From a virus, in the IMG/VR virus record IMGVR_UViG_3300044614_001341, positions 50,608-114,607 of that record: a stretch of 64,000 nucleotides of DNA. The stretch is one strand, 5' to 3'. The number at the start of each line of letters is the position of its first letter. Positions within the stretch are counted from its first letter, which is position 1. The notes below the pieces were generated by a model. It made no database searches. It was not told where the DNA came from and saw nothing but the letters and a program-made list of their open reading frames with translations. Positions 46,459 through 55,600 of this stretch are shown one piece after another. Made by a program: the position numbers and the translations under genes.

Positions 46459-47979
46459 TTAGTTACAGTTCCAACGACGAAGTGCTTTATTGATTCTTGA
46501 ATCTGGATCTCTTGCAGTTTTTGCTGAGGTAAGTTTATCCTTCATCCCAGACATACGACTACAAAAATTTGAACGACGATCTGCCCTTTTTCCTTTTGGG
46601 TTCTTTTCAGTGACTGCAGTTTGTAGTTTTGAACCTGGATTCTCGCGGCGATAAGCATTAACTGCTTTTTGACTTAAACCATCAGTCTTGTCTTGACGAT
46701 TGACTTTTTGCCAATCTTCCGATAATCCAAAATCTTCTCTCCAATTTGAATATTCTTCCGTCTTCATTTCACCACTATCGACATAATCTGCGGCAGCATC
46801 AATATAATCTGCTGCTTTAGTAATTTTTGATTGAACCCACGCTTCAATATTACCTTCACCCTTCATTTTTTTACGAAGTCTCTTTGCTGCCTTAATAATA
46901 GTAGAAAGTTCCGAACGAGCCATTGAATACTCATGGTCATATGACTCTGGGAAATTTCCAGGATGAACCGTAGCAATATTATACTTTAATTGATTGGTTG
47001 TAAGTGTCGATGGAATTGAGAACATATCCCAATACTTTGGTCCATACTTACACTCATCACGAGTTTCGTCTTTTTGACACTTGGGGCAGTATCTAATCAT
47101 TGTTTGCTCCTCTTTTACTGGTACGCAATTTGGGACAATTTTTTTACCTTTCTTTTTCATACCCTCTTGCTTATAACCATCCCAACAATCTTCCAATTTT
47201 GTGCCCCAGTTATCGGCACCAACTTTACGACATTTAACAAGTGCTCCAGATGCATATGCACTTGGCCAAACATCATATCTTGACTTTACCTTGTGGTAGC
47301 AAGCATCTTTTTTACCGCTACCTTTGCCTGGTTTGTCTTTGACTTCTTGTAAATGCATTTCTTCAGTTCTTACGTTTGTTGGTTTAGTGCCACCAGTTTT
47401 TTCTGGTTGATTTGGATCTAAACGATTTTTTCTTCTTCTTGCAGATTCTTCTTCGTCTTTAGATAACACCCTCTTCATTTTAGAACTTCCGCATTTTGGT
47501 GTAGAAGTTTGACCTGGTTGGCGAGCACAAGGTTTTCCTGCCCATTTACCACCTAATTGAACCCATCCTTTTTTATCATCAGAGGACTTTGATTTATTAA
47601 ACCAATCATGAAGACCTTCATCGCCAGATGTAGTTTCTTCTTTTACATCTTTAAATTTTTTATGATGCTTTTTAGCATCTGTTTCCATTTTTTTGAGGCG
47701 AGTATAATAATCTGGAATTTCGTCCAAATGTTGAAGGGCGATTTCTTTAGCAAGTTCATGATTTTTGGTATGCTCATGTTCAATAGGTTCCCCCATATCC
47801 AATTGCTTTTGGATGAAAGAAACATCCATACGATGCTTCTTAGCAATTTGCTCAACGGTTTTAAATGATTTCAATTGCTCTTTCAATTTCTCTTTACGAC
47901 CCTGGCAGTGAGCTTTTTGTGAAAATCCTTTTGGATTGTCGCAGTCAATAGATTTTTTATATTTGTCTGACCAACCCAT
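46459..47979 (-). CDS. Mosaic cysteine/lysine-rich structural protein
   Basis: A 506-residue protein made of several short modules: a Cys-containing MGWSDKYKKSIDCDNPKGFSQKAHCQGRK start; a DUF5661-like helical block (~40-104, EHEHTKNHELAKEIALQHLDEIPDYYTRL); a GWVQLGGKWAGKPCARQPGQ block; a KDACYHKVKSRYDVWPSAYASGALVKCRK block; a zinc-ribbon CPKCQ...; a helical NFPESYDHEYSMARSEL block; and a basic Cys-ending tail. Such modules are shuffled among marine phage proteins. The domain names are my recollection. High Lys/Cys content suggests nucleic-acid or metal contact, perhaps in the head. Confidence 0.65.
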   Translation of the reverse strand: MGWSDKYKKSIDCDNPKGFSQKAHCQGRKEKLKEQLKSFKTVEQIAKKHRMDVSFIQKQLDMGEPIEHEHTKNHELAKEIALQHLDEIPDYYTRLKKMETDAKKHHKKFKDVKEETTSGDEGLHDWFNKSKSSDDKKGWVQLGGKWAGKPCARQPGQTSTPKCGSSKMKRVLSKDEEESARRRKNRLDPNQPEKTGGTKPTNVRTEEMHLQEVKDKPGKGSGKKDACYHKVKSRYDVWPSAYASGALVKCRKVGADNWGTKLEDCWDGYKQEGMKKKGKKIVPNCVPVKEEQTMIRYCPKCQKDETRDECKYGPKYWDMFSIPSTLTTNQLKYNIATVHPGNFPESYDHEYSMARSELSTIIKAAKRLRKKMKGEGNIEAWVQSKITKAADYIDAAADYVDSGEMKTEEYSNWREDFGLSEDWQKVNRQDKTDGLSQKAVNAYRRENPGSKLQTAVTEKNPKGKRADRRSNFCSRMSGMKDKLTSAKTARDPDSRINKALRRWNCN

Positions 47980-47992
47980 TAGGAGATTAAAA

Positions 47993-48415
47993 TTACTCTT
48001 TATTATTTAGAAAACCTTGCTTGAGTAGTTTAGAAAGTTCGGATGTGGAACCAACAAATACGGCATTGTTGGTAACATTGTTTGTTGTTTTTGCAGTGTC
48101 CTCTTCAACATCCTTAAGTTTCTTTTGCAAATCAATAAGTTTATCTGTCACATCACCAACGCTTTTAATTAATTGACCAGCAACTTCATATGCTCTAGGC
48201 GAATCACTTTCGCCGGCAAGTTCCATAATTCCATTGATAGCTTCCTGACCCTTTTCTATCAAAGAATAAAGATTTGCACGGGTGTATTCATAGTCCTTTT
48301 TAATATCTTGACCTTGAATTGGTACGACTTCTAATTTATTTTCGGTCTTTTCTACCTCAACAATTTTACTTTCAATGTTGAGGGCATTATCTAGACCATC
48401 ATAATTATTTTTCAT
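47993..48415 (-). CDS. 16: Terminase small subunit (gp16)
   Basis: A 140-residue helical protein (T4: 164). It has a central helical hairpin (YEYTRANLYSLIEKGQEAINGIMELAGESDSPRAYEVAGQLIKSVGDVTDKLIDLQKKLKD) that forms the oligomerising core, then a disordered Thr/Asn tail and a LSKLLKQGFL end. gp16 recognises packaging DNA and stimulates gp17. It lies between gp15 and the mosaic protein, not next to gp17 as in T4. A CTAAATAA sequence in its last codons could start the next gene. Confidence 0.9.
   Translation of the reverse strand: MKNNYDGLDNALNIESKIVEVEKTENKLEVVPIQGQDIKKDYEYTRANLYSLIEKGQEAINGIMELAGESDSPRAYEVAGQLIKSVGDVTDKLIDLQKKLKDVEEDTAKTTNNVTNNAVFVGSTSELSKLLKQGFLNNKE
48004..48010 (-). promoter_or_regulatory. 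Possible late box CTAAATA
   Basis: CTAAATA inside the last codons of gp16, 25 bp before the ATG at 47979. It could be coincidental. Confidence 0.35.
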
Positions 48416-48421
48416 AAGATA

Positions 48422-49219
48422 TTAAATGTCAGTTTGTTGTGTAGGACTATAAGTCTTAGAGTCATCAAAAGATAACCACTCTTCATCAAACCCAAAATTA
48501 TCATCTGGTGCAGCATCATAAGGATCTGGTTGGGCAGTATATCTCATCTCTCTCTTTGCAGTTTGCCTATTTGTATCACTATACATATCAACTTGAACCT
48601 TACGGATCAGACCATCAGTTGTTTCTGCTACAGGTCCAAATAGATATGTTTTAACTGTAAAGTTAAAAGTGTAAATTAAAATTCTTCTTGTCGAAAAATC
48701 ACCCTCATAATCATCAACGAACGAAACATTATCTAATACAATAGGTATATCTCGTTTTTCACCAATAGAATCGATAAGATCGACTGTAAGATTGAATGAT
48801 GGTTGAAAATAAGGAAGGATTTGTTCTGTTACCTGCAAGGCATCATCTTGAAGTTTTGTCATCAAATTTAGTTGAAAACCTATATTATATGGTACAGGTA
48901 GAAAAACTTTTTTCAAATTAGAACCATCACAAGCTCTAAATGTTTGAGTTATATTTGCCTTTCTTGTTGGATCATACTGAATGGAGTTCATCTCAAATGA
49001 TAATCTAGGCAATGTCATTGCAATTGGTTTATTTAATTCTGGTTGTTGCTCTATCCTCGCAAGAAATTTTTGAATTGGACCATATGCCAATGGAACTTTC
49101 ATTTCATTGATACTATCACCACTTGAGTCTTTATGCCTGACATAAATGTCATTAAACAGTGTGCCAAAGGCAATCACTGTTCTTCTAATAATTTCGTGAT
49201 AGTAATAAGTTCCTAGCAT
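48422..49219 (-). CDS. 15: Tail sheath stabiliser / tail completion protein (gp15)
   Basis: A 265-residue protein (T4: 272). MLGTYYYHEIIRRTVIAFGTLFNDIYV, the block MKVPLAYGPIQKFLARIEQQP and the PRLSFEMNSIQYDPTRK segment match the family. It caps the sheath and links it to the neck (gp13/gp14). Its ATG overlaps the gp14 stop by one base. The C-terminus is acidic. Confidence 0.95.
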   Translation of the reverse strand: MLGTYYYHEIIRRTVIAFGTLFNDIYVRHKDSSGDSINEMKVPLAYGPIQKFLARIEQQPELNKPIAMTLPRLSFEMNSIQYDPTRKANITQTFRACDGSNLKKVFLPVPYNIGFQLNLMTKLQDDALQVTEQILPYFQPSFNLTVDLIDSIGEKRDIPIVLDNVSFVDDYEGDFSTRRILIYTFNFTVKTYLFGPVAETTDGLIRKVQVDMYSDTNRQTAKREMRYTAQPDPYDAAPDDNFGFDEEWLSFDDSKTYSPTQQTDI

Positions 49220-50610
49220 TAAAATATACCAAATGGATTAGACTCTGAGAAATCTATAATGCCGTCAGCCGCATTTTCAATTTCTATATTTTCACTATAT
49301 TTATCATATTGATCCCAAGAATCAAAAGAACTGAGAGAATATATGGCACTAGATGCTGCACCAACAATAAGTTCACCACCATAAAAACCTTTTGTTGCTG
49401 CATTATCAACTAAAGAAACTTTGAGAATCTTGGTATCATAATCCCAAGATTTAACACGTGCCCTAGTTCCAGATTGAGAACCAACCACTTCTTCATTAAA
49501 TTGATATGTACCAATTCCAGATAAAATTGATGGTGCTGCAATTGTAACAGTTGGGGATACAGTATAACCAACACCAGAATTGATAATCCTAATTGAAGAA
49601 ATAGTTTGACCAGAACCAACTACAGCAAGTCCTATAGAGGTTTGACCAGTTCCAACTGAACCTGTAATGGTAACAGTTGGTGATGTAACGTATCCACTTC
49701 CAGGAGAAGTTACTGTAAACCTAGTAACTCCACTTCTAGAGGTTTCAATTGCACAAGTTACCGCTGCACCAGATCCTCCACCACCAACTATTGTAATTGT
49801 TGGGGCAACAGTGTATCCTGCACCGGCATTAATTAATACAATAGACTCAATTGAATAAACACCTGCTCTATTTGTTGTAATAGCAACTGCTGCAGCATTA
49901 GTTCCACCAGATGGTGCTGTTGAAATTGCAACAGTTGGTGACGAAGTGTAGTCGTAACCATCATTGTTTAAGTATATTTCTCTAATATAACCAGTATTAA
50001 TAAAAGCAGTTGCGGATGCTGTTGAACCAGTTCCAATCAATTGTAGAGTTGTAATGTATCCCTGATCTTCAATTTGAGTATCAATTTCTTGAATAGAAGT
50101 ATCAATAACTTCATCTTCATATTCAAATAATTCACACTTTAATTCATAAACATATAATTTTCCAAGTTGATAAAAGTTTACTTCATGTTCAACAAACTTA
50201 ACTTCAAATATTCTTTGACCCAAAGGAAAATATATTAAATCTCCTTCTCTCGGTCTAGATGAAAGAACAATTTCATTGTCATTTTCTCCTTCTAAAAATG
50301 GAGAGATGAAATCTTCAAACCTTTCTTTTGAAATGATTAAACTTAATTCATCTCTTAAACTCATTCCAAATTTTGTGAGAATATCTCCTTGCCCACCATA
50401 ACCATCAAAACTATTAACATATGCTTCAATAGCAAAATTATCATCAAATTTTGATGATTGTATTTCTTTAATAATAGTTTGCTTTCTTACAAATTTTCTT
50501 GGAATGTAGATGACATCTACACCATAAATTTTTAACTGTTCATTAATTAAATCTTGTATAAGTCTTTGTTCTCCTGGAGAACCTTGTAAGAAAAAGGGAT
50601 TGAGAGACAT
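49219..50610 (-). CDS. 14: Neck protein gp14 with an inserted repeat domain
   Basis: A 463-residue protein; T4 gp14 is 256. The N-terminal ~185 residues (NPFFLQGSPGEQRLIQDLINEQLKIYGVDVIYIPRKFV) and the C-terminal ~100 (ending AADGIIDFSESNPFGIF) match gp14. Residues ~190-360 are an insertion of four ~45-residue repeats, each carrying a GxGY(T)-SPT(V)-TI pattern (GYDYTSSPTVAI, GAGYTVAPTITI, GSGYVTSPTVTI, GVGYTVSPTVTI). Similar repeats occur in gp8, the 2397-residue protein and the gp7-position protein, so an exchangeable domain is implied. Confidence 0.93.
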   Translation of the reverse strand: MSLNPFFLQGSPGEQRLIQDLINEQLKIYGVDVIYIPRKFVRKQTIIKEIQSSKFDDNFAIEAYVNSFDGYGGQGDILTKFGMSLRDELSLIISKERFEDFISPFLEGENDNEIVLSSRPREGDLIYFPLGQRIFEVKFVEHEVNFYQLGKLYVYELKCELFEYEDEVIDTSIQEIDTQIEDQGYITTLQLIGTGSTASATAFINTGYIREIYLNNDGYDYTSSPTVAISTAPSGGTNAAAVAITTNRAGVYSIESIVLINAGAGYTVAPTITIVGGGGSGAAVTCAIETSRSGVTRFTVTSPGSGYVTSPTVTITGSVGTGQTSIGLAVVGSGQTISSIRIINSGVGYTVSPTVTIAAPSILSGIGTYQFNEEVVGSQSGTRARVKSWDYDTKILKVSLVDNAATKGFYGGELIVGAASSAIYSLSSFDSWDQYDKYSENIEIENAADGIIDFSESNPFGIF

Positions 50611-50612
50611 TA

Positions 50613-51455
50613 CTAACCAATAAAATCGTAAGGGGGAAGTTCATAATCCATAGACATTCTTTGCCTTATACTTTCTAACTCTCTTTCAGCATCTTCATAT
50701 ATCTCTCTCCCATTTAATTCAATACCACCTGGCAATTTAACTCCCCTAAATTTAATTAAGTTTTGACCCCATTGACGCTTCATTATGGCAGTTAGATATT
50801 TCTTCAAGAAACTATCATTATATACTTTAGTAAAATCATTTGGATCTAAAATTCTATAGCAGTCTAGAATAATAAAAGTATCTTTTGCTTTTGCTTCCCA
50901 GTCAATATCTAGATACAATCTATTTTGCCTTTTATTAAACCTAATTTGCTTATCTGTAGAAAGTAAAAAATCAATATCTTCAAGATAAGTTTTTACCATT
51001 GCATATTGTAAAAGTTCTACAGAATTAAAATAGTATAAGTCATTTAAAAATAACTGATATTTAATACTCCACATACCAGCAGAAATTGAACTGGTATCAA
51101 ATTTAAAAACTTTTTCAATTCCTATAACACTATCTGGAACTTGAATAAAGTTTGAATTTTCGTAAAAATTAAATGTTGTGGTTCCAATTCCACTAATTGA
51201 TGCAGTTCCTGTAGTTGTAACAATTCCTACACCATTTGTTGGATTTGCCCTACCTCTATTTAAATCTGCCTCTGTGATCTTGTATTTTAAATACATTCTT
51301 TCAACACCGTCAAAATGACGCTCTTGAAAATATTGAAGAGCATCATCCACTAAATCGTCAATTTGATCATCATCAATATTAATTTCCAAGACTGGAGCAC
51401 CTAAACGTCTTAAACAATAATCAATTAGTTGCTGTCTACTTGCCGGTTTAGACAT
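50613..51455 (-). CDS. 13: Neck protein gp13
   Basis: A 280-residue protein (T4: 309). The start RQQLIDYCLRRLGAPVLEINIDDDQIDDLVDDALQYFQERHFDG is diagnostic. It forms the neck ring on the portal together with gp14 and is needed to join head and tail. Adjacent to gp14 by 2 bp. A short Gly/Thr-rich insert (GVGIVTTTGTASISGIGTTT) lies at ~75-95. Confidence 0.95.
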   Translation of the reverse strand: MSKPASRQQLIDYCLRRLGAPVLEINIDDDQIDDLVDDALQYFQERHFDGVERMYLKYKITEADLNRGRANPTNGVGIVTTTGTASISGIGTTTFNFYENSNFIQVPDSVIGIEKVFKFDTSSISAGMWSIKYQLFLNDLYYFNSVELLQYAMVKTYLEDIDFLLSTDKQIRFNKRQNRLYLDIDWEAKAKDTFIILDCYRILDPNDFTKVYNDSFLKKYLTAIMKRQWGQNLIKFRGVKLPGGIELNGREIYEDAERELESIRQRMSMDYELPPYDFIG

Positions 51456-51456
51456 T

Positions 51457-51906
51457 TTAATAAGTTCCTCCGTCTATTGCATTTGACCAAGCTGGAACTC
51501 CAGCATTATCTGTCGTCATTATATAGTTTGTATAATCAATTCCATTCTGAGGACTTGCAGTTGATACCATTAACCCTGAAGAATTAAAGTAAGGCAATCC
51601 ATTTGTATAATATGGACCATAATATAATCCACCAGAAATGGTAGCAATGCCGGTGATATTTCCATTTCTAGCAGTAAATTCATCAAATTTTAAATCATCG
51701 CCAATAATTAAATCACCATCAATGTAAACATCACTTTTAAATGTACTTACACCAACAAATGTGGATACACCACTGACTTGTAGTTGTGTAACAGAAGCAA
51801 TTCCTCCTATTACATTTACTGCGTCATTGAAAGCGCGTTCACCTGCTATACTCGAAATAACTTTTATAGAATTTTGTTGCCCAACTCTAATTTTAATATC
51901 TGACAT
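51457..51906 (-). CDS. Fibre-like virion structural protein
   Basis: A 149-residue beta-rich protein. It has triplet-like repeats VSGVSTFVGVSTFKSDVYIDGDLIIGDDLKFDEF followed by GITGIATISGG-type turns, typical of thin fibre or spike shafts in marine T4-like phages. It ends with a small domain (TTDNAGVPAWSNAIDGGTY). It lies between the 114-residue gene and gp13 with no gap. Probably a small fibre or neck accessory protein; the exact role is unknown. Confidence 0.6.
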   Translation of the reverse strand: MSDIKIRVGQQNSIKVISSIAGERAFNDAVNVIGGIASVTQLQVSGVSTFVGVSTFKSDVYIDGDLIIGDDLKFDEFTARNGNITGIATISGGLYYGPYYTNGLPYFNSSGLMVSTASPQNGIDYTNYIMTTDNAGVPAWSNAIDGGTY

Positions 51907-52250
51907 TATCGGGTAACTCCCTCTGTTACGAGAACCATTCCCTCAACAACTCTAGTTTTACTGCCAGATAGGTCTGTGATTACAATATCGTATACGTATC
52001 TTCCTGCTTTTAAACTCGAAGTTTGTGTGGAAGTTAAACTTAATGTAATTTTTCCACTTGTATATGGACTTATGATTGTAGCAGTAAAACTTGTTGCAGA
52101 AGAACTTCCTGCCCATTTTCTCATTTGGGCTACAACTGTATATCCAGATAAATCTAAAGCAGAATTAGTATTTGCACCTTCTAAAATAAAAGTTTGATCA
52201 AAATCACTGCCAGCATTCACAACTAAGTTATTGACGTATACTGCTGCCAT
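51906..52250 (-). CDS. Conserved structural protein
   Basis: A 114-residue beta-sandwich-like protein: MAAVYVNNLVVNAGSDFDQTF, a YTVVAQMRKWAGSSSATSF segment, then TLSLTSTQTSSLKAGRYVYDIVITD. It is in the place of a conserved small cyanophage structural gene. The TATAAATA box at 52273-52280 is 23 bp before the ATG. It may be a fibre adaptor or baseplate accessory; this is inference from fold and location. Confidence 0.65.
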   Translation of the reverse strand: MAAVYVNNLVVNAGSDFDQTFILEGANTNSALDLSGYTVVAQMRKWAGSSSATSFTATIISPYTSGKITLSLTSTQTSSLKAGRYVYDIVITDLSGSKTRVVEGMVLVTEGVTR

Positions 52251-52272
52251 CTATTTTTTAAGCTCTACTTTT

Positions 52273-52280
52273 TATTTATA
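52273..52280 (-). promoter_or_regulatory. Late promoter box TATAAATA
   Basis: An exact T4 late box overlapping the stop codon of the 58-residue ORF and 23 bp before the ATG at 52250. Confidence 0.7.
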
Positions 52281-52452
52281 CCTCAAGAGTGCCAAGGGAA
52301 CTCAAAACTTCTTGTTGCTTAAGATATAATTTACAATATAACTTCGAAAACTCTTTAAGTTCTTCGAAATTTAGTTCATCTATAACCCGAGAATGCTTTT
52401 CAAATTCAAACATTTTATCTATCGTTTCCAGTTGAATATCATTTGGTTCCAT
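52276..52452 (-). CDS. Small conserved helical protein
   Basis: A 58-residue ORF starting MEPNDIQLETIDKMFEFEKH and ending LKQQEVLSSLGTLEV. It is strongly helical, with a FSKLYCKLYLKQQEV helix. Short proteins of this type are conserved next to the DUF4815 gene in cyanophages. The start overlaps the 3' end of the upstream 67-residue ORF by 14 bp. Function unknown; a chaperone for tail assembly is one possibility. Confidence 0.7.
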   Translation of the reverse strand: MEPNDIQLETIDKMFEFEKHSRVIDELNFEELKEFSKLYCKLYLKQQEVLSSLGTLEV

Positions 52453-52642
52453 TTATAAACTCCTTAAGTAATAATTTAATTTCGTCAATATCTTTTTTTA
52501 TTTGTTCCATCTCACGTTTTTGAGAATCTCTATTGTATAAACTGTTCACATATTGATTATAGGAATAATTATCACAGTTTATAATTGCCCCCGATTGCTC
52601 ATCACGATATAAATTTGGGTGTCCTTTTACTGGTATCATCAT
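52439..52642 (-). CDS. Small conserved protein, MIPVKGHPNLYRDE family
   Basis: A 67-residue ORF starting MMIPVKGHPNLYRDEQSGAI. The first ~30 residues form a compact beta-rich region with one Cys; the rest is a helix (REMEQIKKDIDEIKLLLKEF), likely a coiled coil. The ATG overlaps the stop of the 2397-residue gene. It is a familiar ORF in T4-like cyanophages, without known function. It may be a bridge between baseplate subunits. Confidence 0.75.
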   Translation of the reverse strand: MMIPVKGHPNLYRDEQSGAIINCDNYSYNQYVNSLYNRDSQKREMEQIKKDIDEIKLLLKEFINGTK

Positions 52643-55600
52643 CTAATTGCAATACTTCTTAGATCTTTAAATCTTGGGGCATATGCCTGGTTAGTGCCAG
52701 ACATTACAATTTTAATTGTGTACCCTGTAAATTCGCCTAAATTGTTTGCAGTAAATTCATAATCTAAGAACTGATTTTCTAAACTTGCAGGAACAAATGT
52801 ATCTGGTAAACCGCTATTATTTGCAGAATTAATAACATCGGGATAACCGTCTTGATTTGCATCAATTGTGAGGTTATTATAACCTGGGAATAATACAAAT
52901 GCCTGCTCAACCTCACTTGAATCTGGTCTAATTAGACTATAAAGAACTCTAAAATCTGCTGATGAATGTCTATATGCGCTTATAATGACCTTAAGTGAAG
53001 TTGCCGATTGAGAAAGACGTACCGTATTTGAAACATATATTGCAGCATGTGGATCATCAATCAATGAATTTGCTCTGTTGTCAGTGATATAGTTTGAGAC
53101 AGGACTATTAAGTCTGCTACTAAGAAGTTGAACTGCAGAGTTCTTCCAGAAAATCATGGGCGAAAGATTATTATCTGTTGTAGATAAATTAACCTTTGCA
53201 ACAAAAGATTTAGATCTATTAGACAGTAGTACGCCTTCCAGATAAGTGTCTTCGTTAATGTTGGAACAAATAATTCTTGTTGAAGAAAGTTTATTAAGTA
53301 CTCCAATTTCCACATTTTCATAACCTTGATCTTGGAATGAAACTTCGGTTCCGTCTACACTTGTTCCACTTACACTTCTAATTTGTGCAGTAACTTCGGT
53401 TGCAGATCCAGGAACCAAACCAACAATTTCTGGGATAATGCTATCATACTGTATATTTTCTGTGGATTCAACTCCAGATCCTCCAGTAGCAATTTCAGCA
53501 TCAAAAGATAATTGTGGTGCTGATGAGAGACTTCCATCAGTACTTCTATTGATTGCATTTGAATCAAAGTTTGACCTATTGAACTCAATATAGTAACTAT
53601 CAATATCGTTTCCAGTATCACTAATGTCATGTGTGGTATTGATTCTTCTTAGAGAAACACCACTGAGTTCATACTTATAGACTAGAGTGCTTACAGGATG
53701 ATCTAAAACAAGAGTCGAATCTATTCCTCTGGTGATTGTTAATAACTGACCAGTTCCAACAGATTCATATTTAATAATTTCATTTTCTATTTTTATGTAT
53801 CCTGGGTTAGATCCGCTAACTGCAATACCTTCAAATGTTGTAAAGTTTGAGGTTGAAGCAACACTAATAGAAGTGTCTGTTGAAAGTAGAGGTAAAGAAA
53901 GTGTAGTTGGAATAATATTAGATTCTACATTATATAATGTAAGTTTATTGTTTGCTGCGTACATTCCATGATCAAAATGATTTACCTTCATAAAGTTACC
54001 AGCATAAATTCCACCAACTGGAGATGAAGTTCTAATAGTTGTGCTTGCAAGAGAGATTGCAGTTCCAGAGTCATTATAATAAACTAAAGTAGAAATCCCA
54101 ACGGTTGTAAATGATTCTGCCTGAGCATTTGAGATGTACAGGGTATCTAAACCAGTTATTGCAGTGATTGTAATTCTTGCATCACGACCTGCGGCAGGTG
54201 AAACATTGGCAGTCGTGATTCCAACCACATCTCCTACTGCATAACCATTTCCAACAGATGCAACTGTAGCGGCAGAAACAGCACCATTGGTTGCAGTAAT
54301 ATTGAGTCTCAAACCAGTTCCACTTCCAGTAATCGAATATGTTCCAACATTAGAAGTGGTTGTATAATTTGACCCACCAGTCGTAATACCTACAGTTGAT
54401 ACCGAACTTCCGGTGCCAACAATATAACCATAATTGTATGGTTTTGCTGCGTCTGCAATTTTTCTTCCAGTCGTTAAGATCCCAATCATTGCACTACTTG
54501 TTACAGTGCTTATACCAATTGCAAACTTTTTAGGTAAAGTTGTGACTGGATTGTTTGAAAGTGTTGGAACATACCCATTACTTTCGTTTAAAGTTGGATT
54601 TTGGAAGAATACACTTCCACTTGTTGCAGTAAAGTTTGCCTTGTAAAGTTTAAACTTGAGATCTTGATATTGATTCTCAGTCCAAATTGAACCATTTTGT
54701 GATTTGAAGAGACTACCAATTGCAAACTGTTTTGTGTATCTTACACTTTCAGCATCTGGAAGATTTGCAGTATTTACAGTCTTCTCACCCATCTCTGCGA
54801 TCCAAACCTCATATTGATCAGTTTGAGGGGCAAGAAGAACAATGGCATACTCTAGTCCAGGTGCAAGATAAATTGGATAGTCGAATGTTACTGTTGTTGC
54901 AACAGACGCATTAGTTGACGTTTGAATTTGATCTGGTTTTAGGGTAACAGGATTGCCAACAATTACTCTAGTAGGTGTTCCTAGTTCAACAGTTCTAACT
55001 TCTACCGTTAGTGGGGCATTATTTGGATCTTTACTTGCAAAGAATAAATCCACCGCAGTTAAGTATGCACCATTTGCATCATCATTTGGAGAATTGCCAT
55101 TAGTATCTTCAATATTTCCGCCAACAGAGAAAGATTGTGCTAAAGGATCAACGAAATAAATGGTTGTTGATGTTGTTGTAACTCTTTGTCTCTGTTCCCA
55201 AGTACCTTCTGCCTTATAAATCGTTTCTGCAGAACAAATAAGTTTGCTTCCTGGAAGTGGAGTCTGATTTGTTGAACTTGATGTTAATTTATAAACCTTA
55301 GAACCAGTGGCGATTCTAACTGGAGGTGTAGGATTTGTATTTGGATCTCTTAAGAAGAAAGAACCCTTCAAATCTCCATAGTTATCTGTAATTAATCTAA
55401 GGGTTTTAACATAAGCAACAGCACCACTAGTTTGTCCAACTAATTTCATTCCAGTAATAAGATAACCAGAATATAAACCTTGAGCTTCAGCGCAAAGGGA
55501 ATCAATATCAATATTGAGAACTTTAGAAGTTAAACTATATGAAGAGGGAATATTTTCGCTCTTATTGTATGGGTTAATATTATATGTTGTTGTTGGGGAA

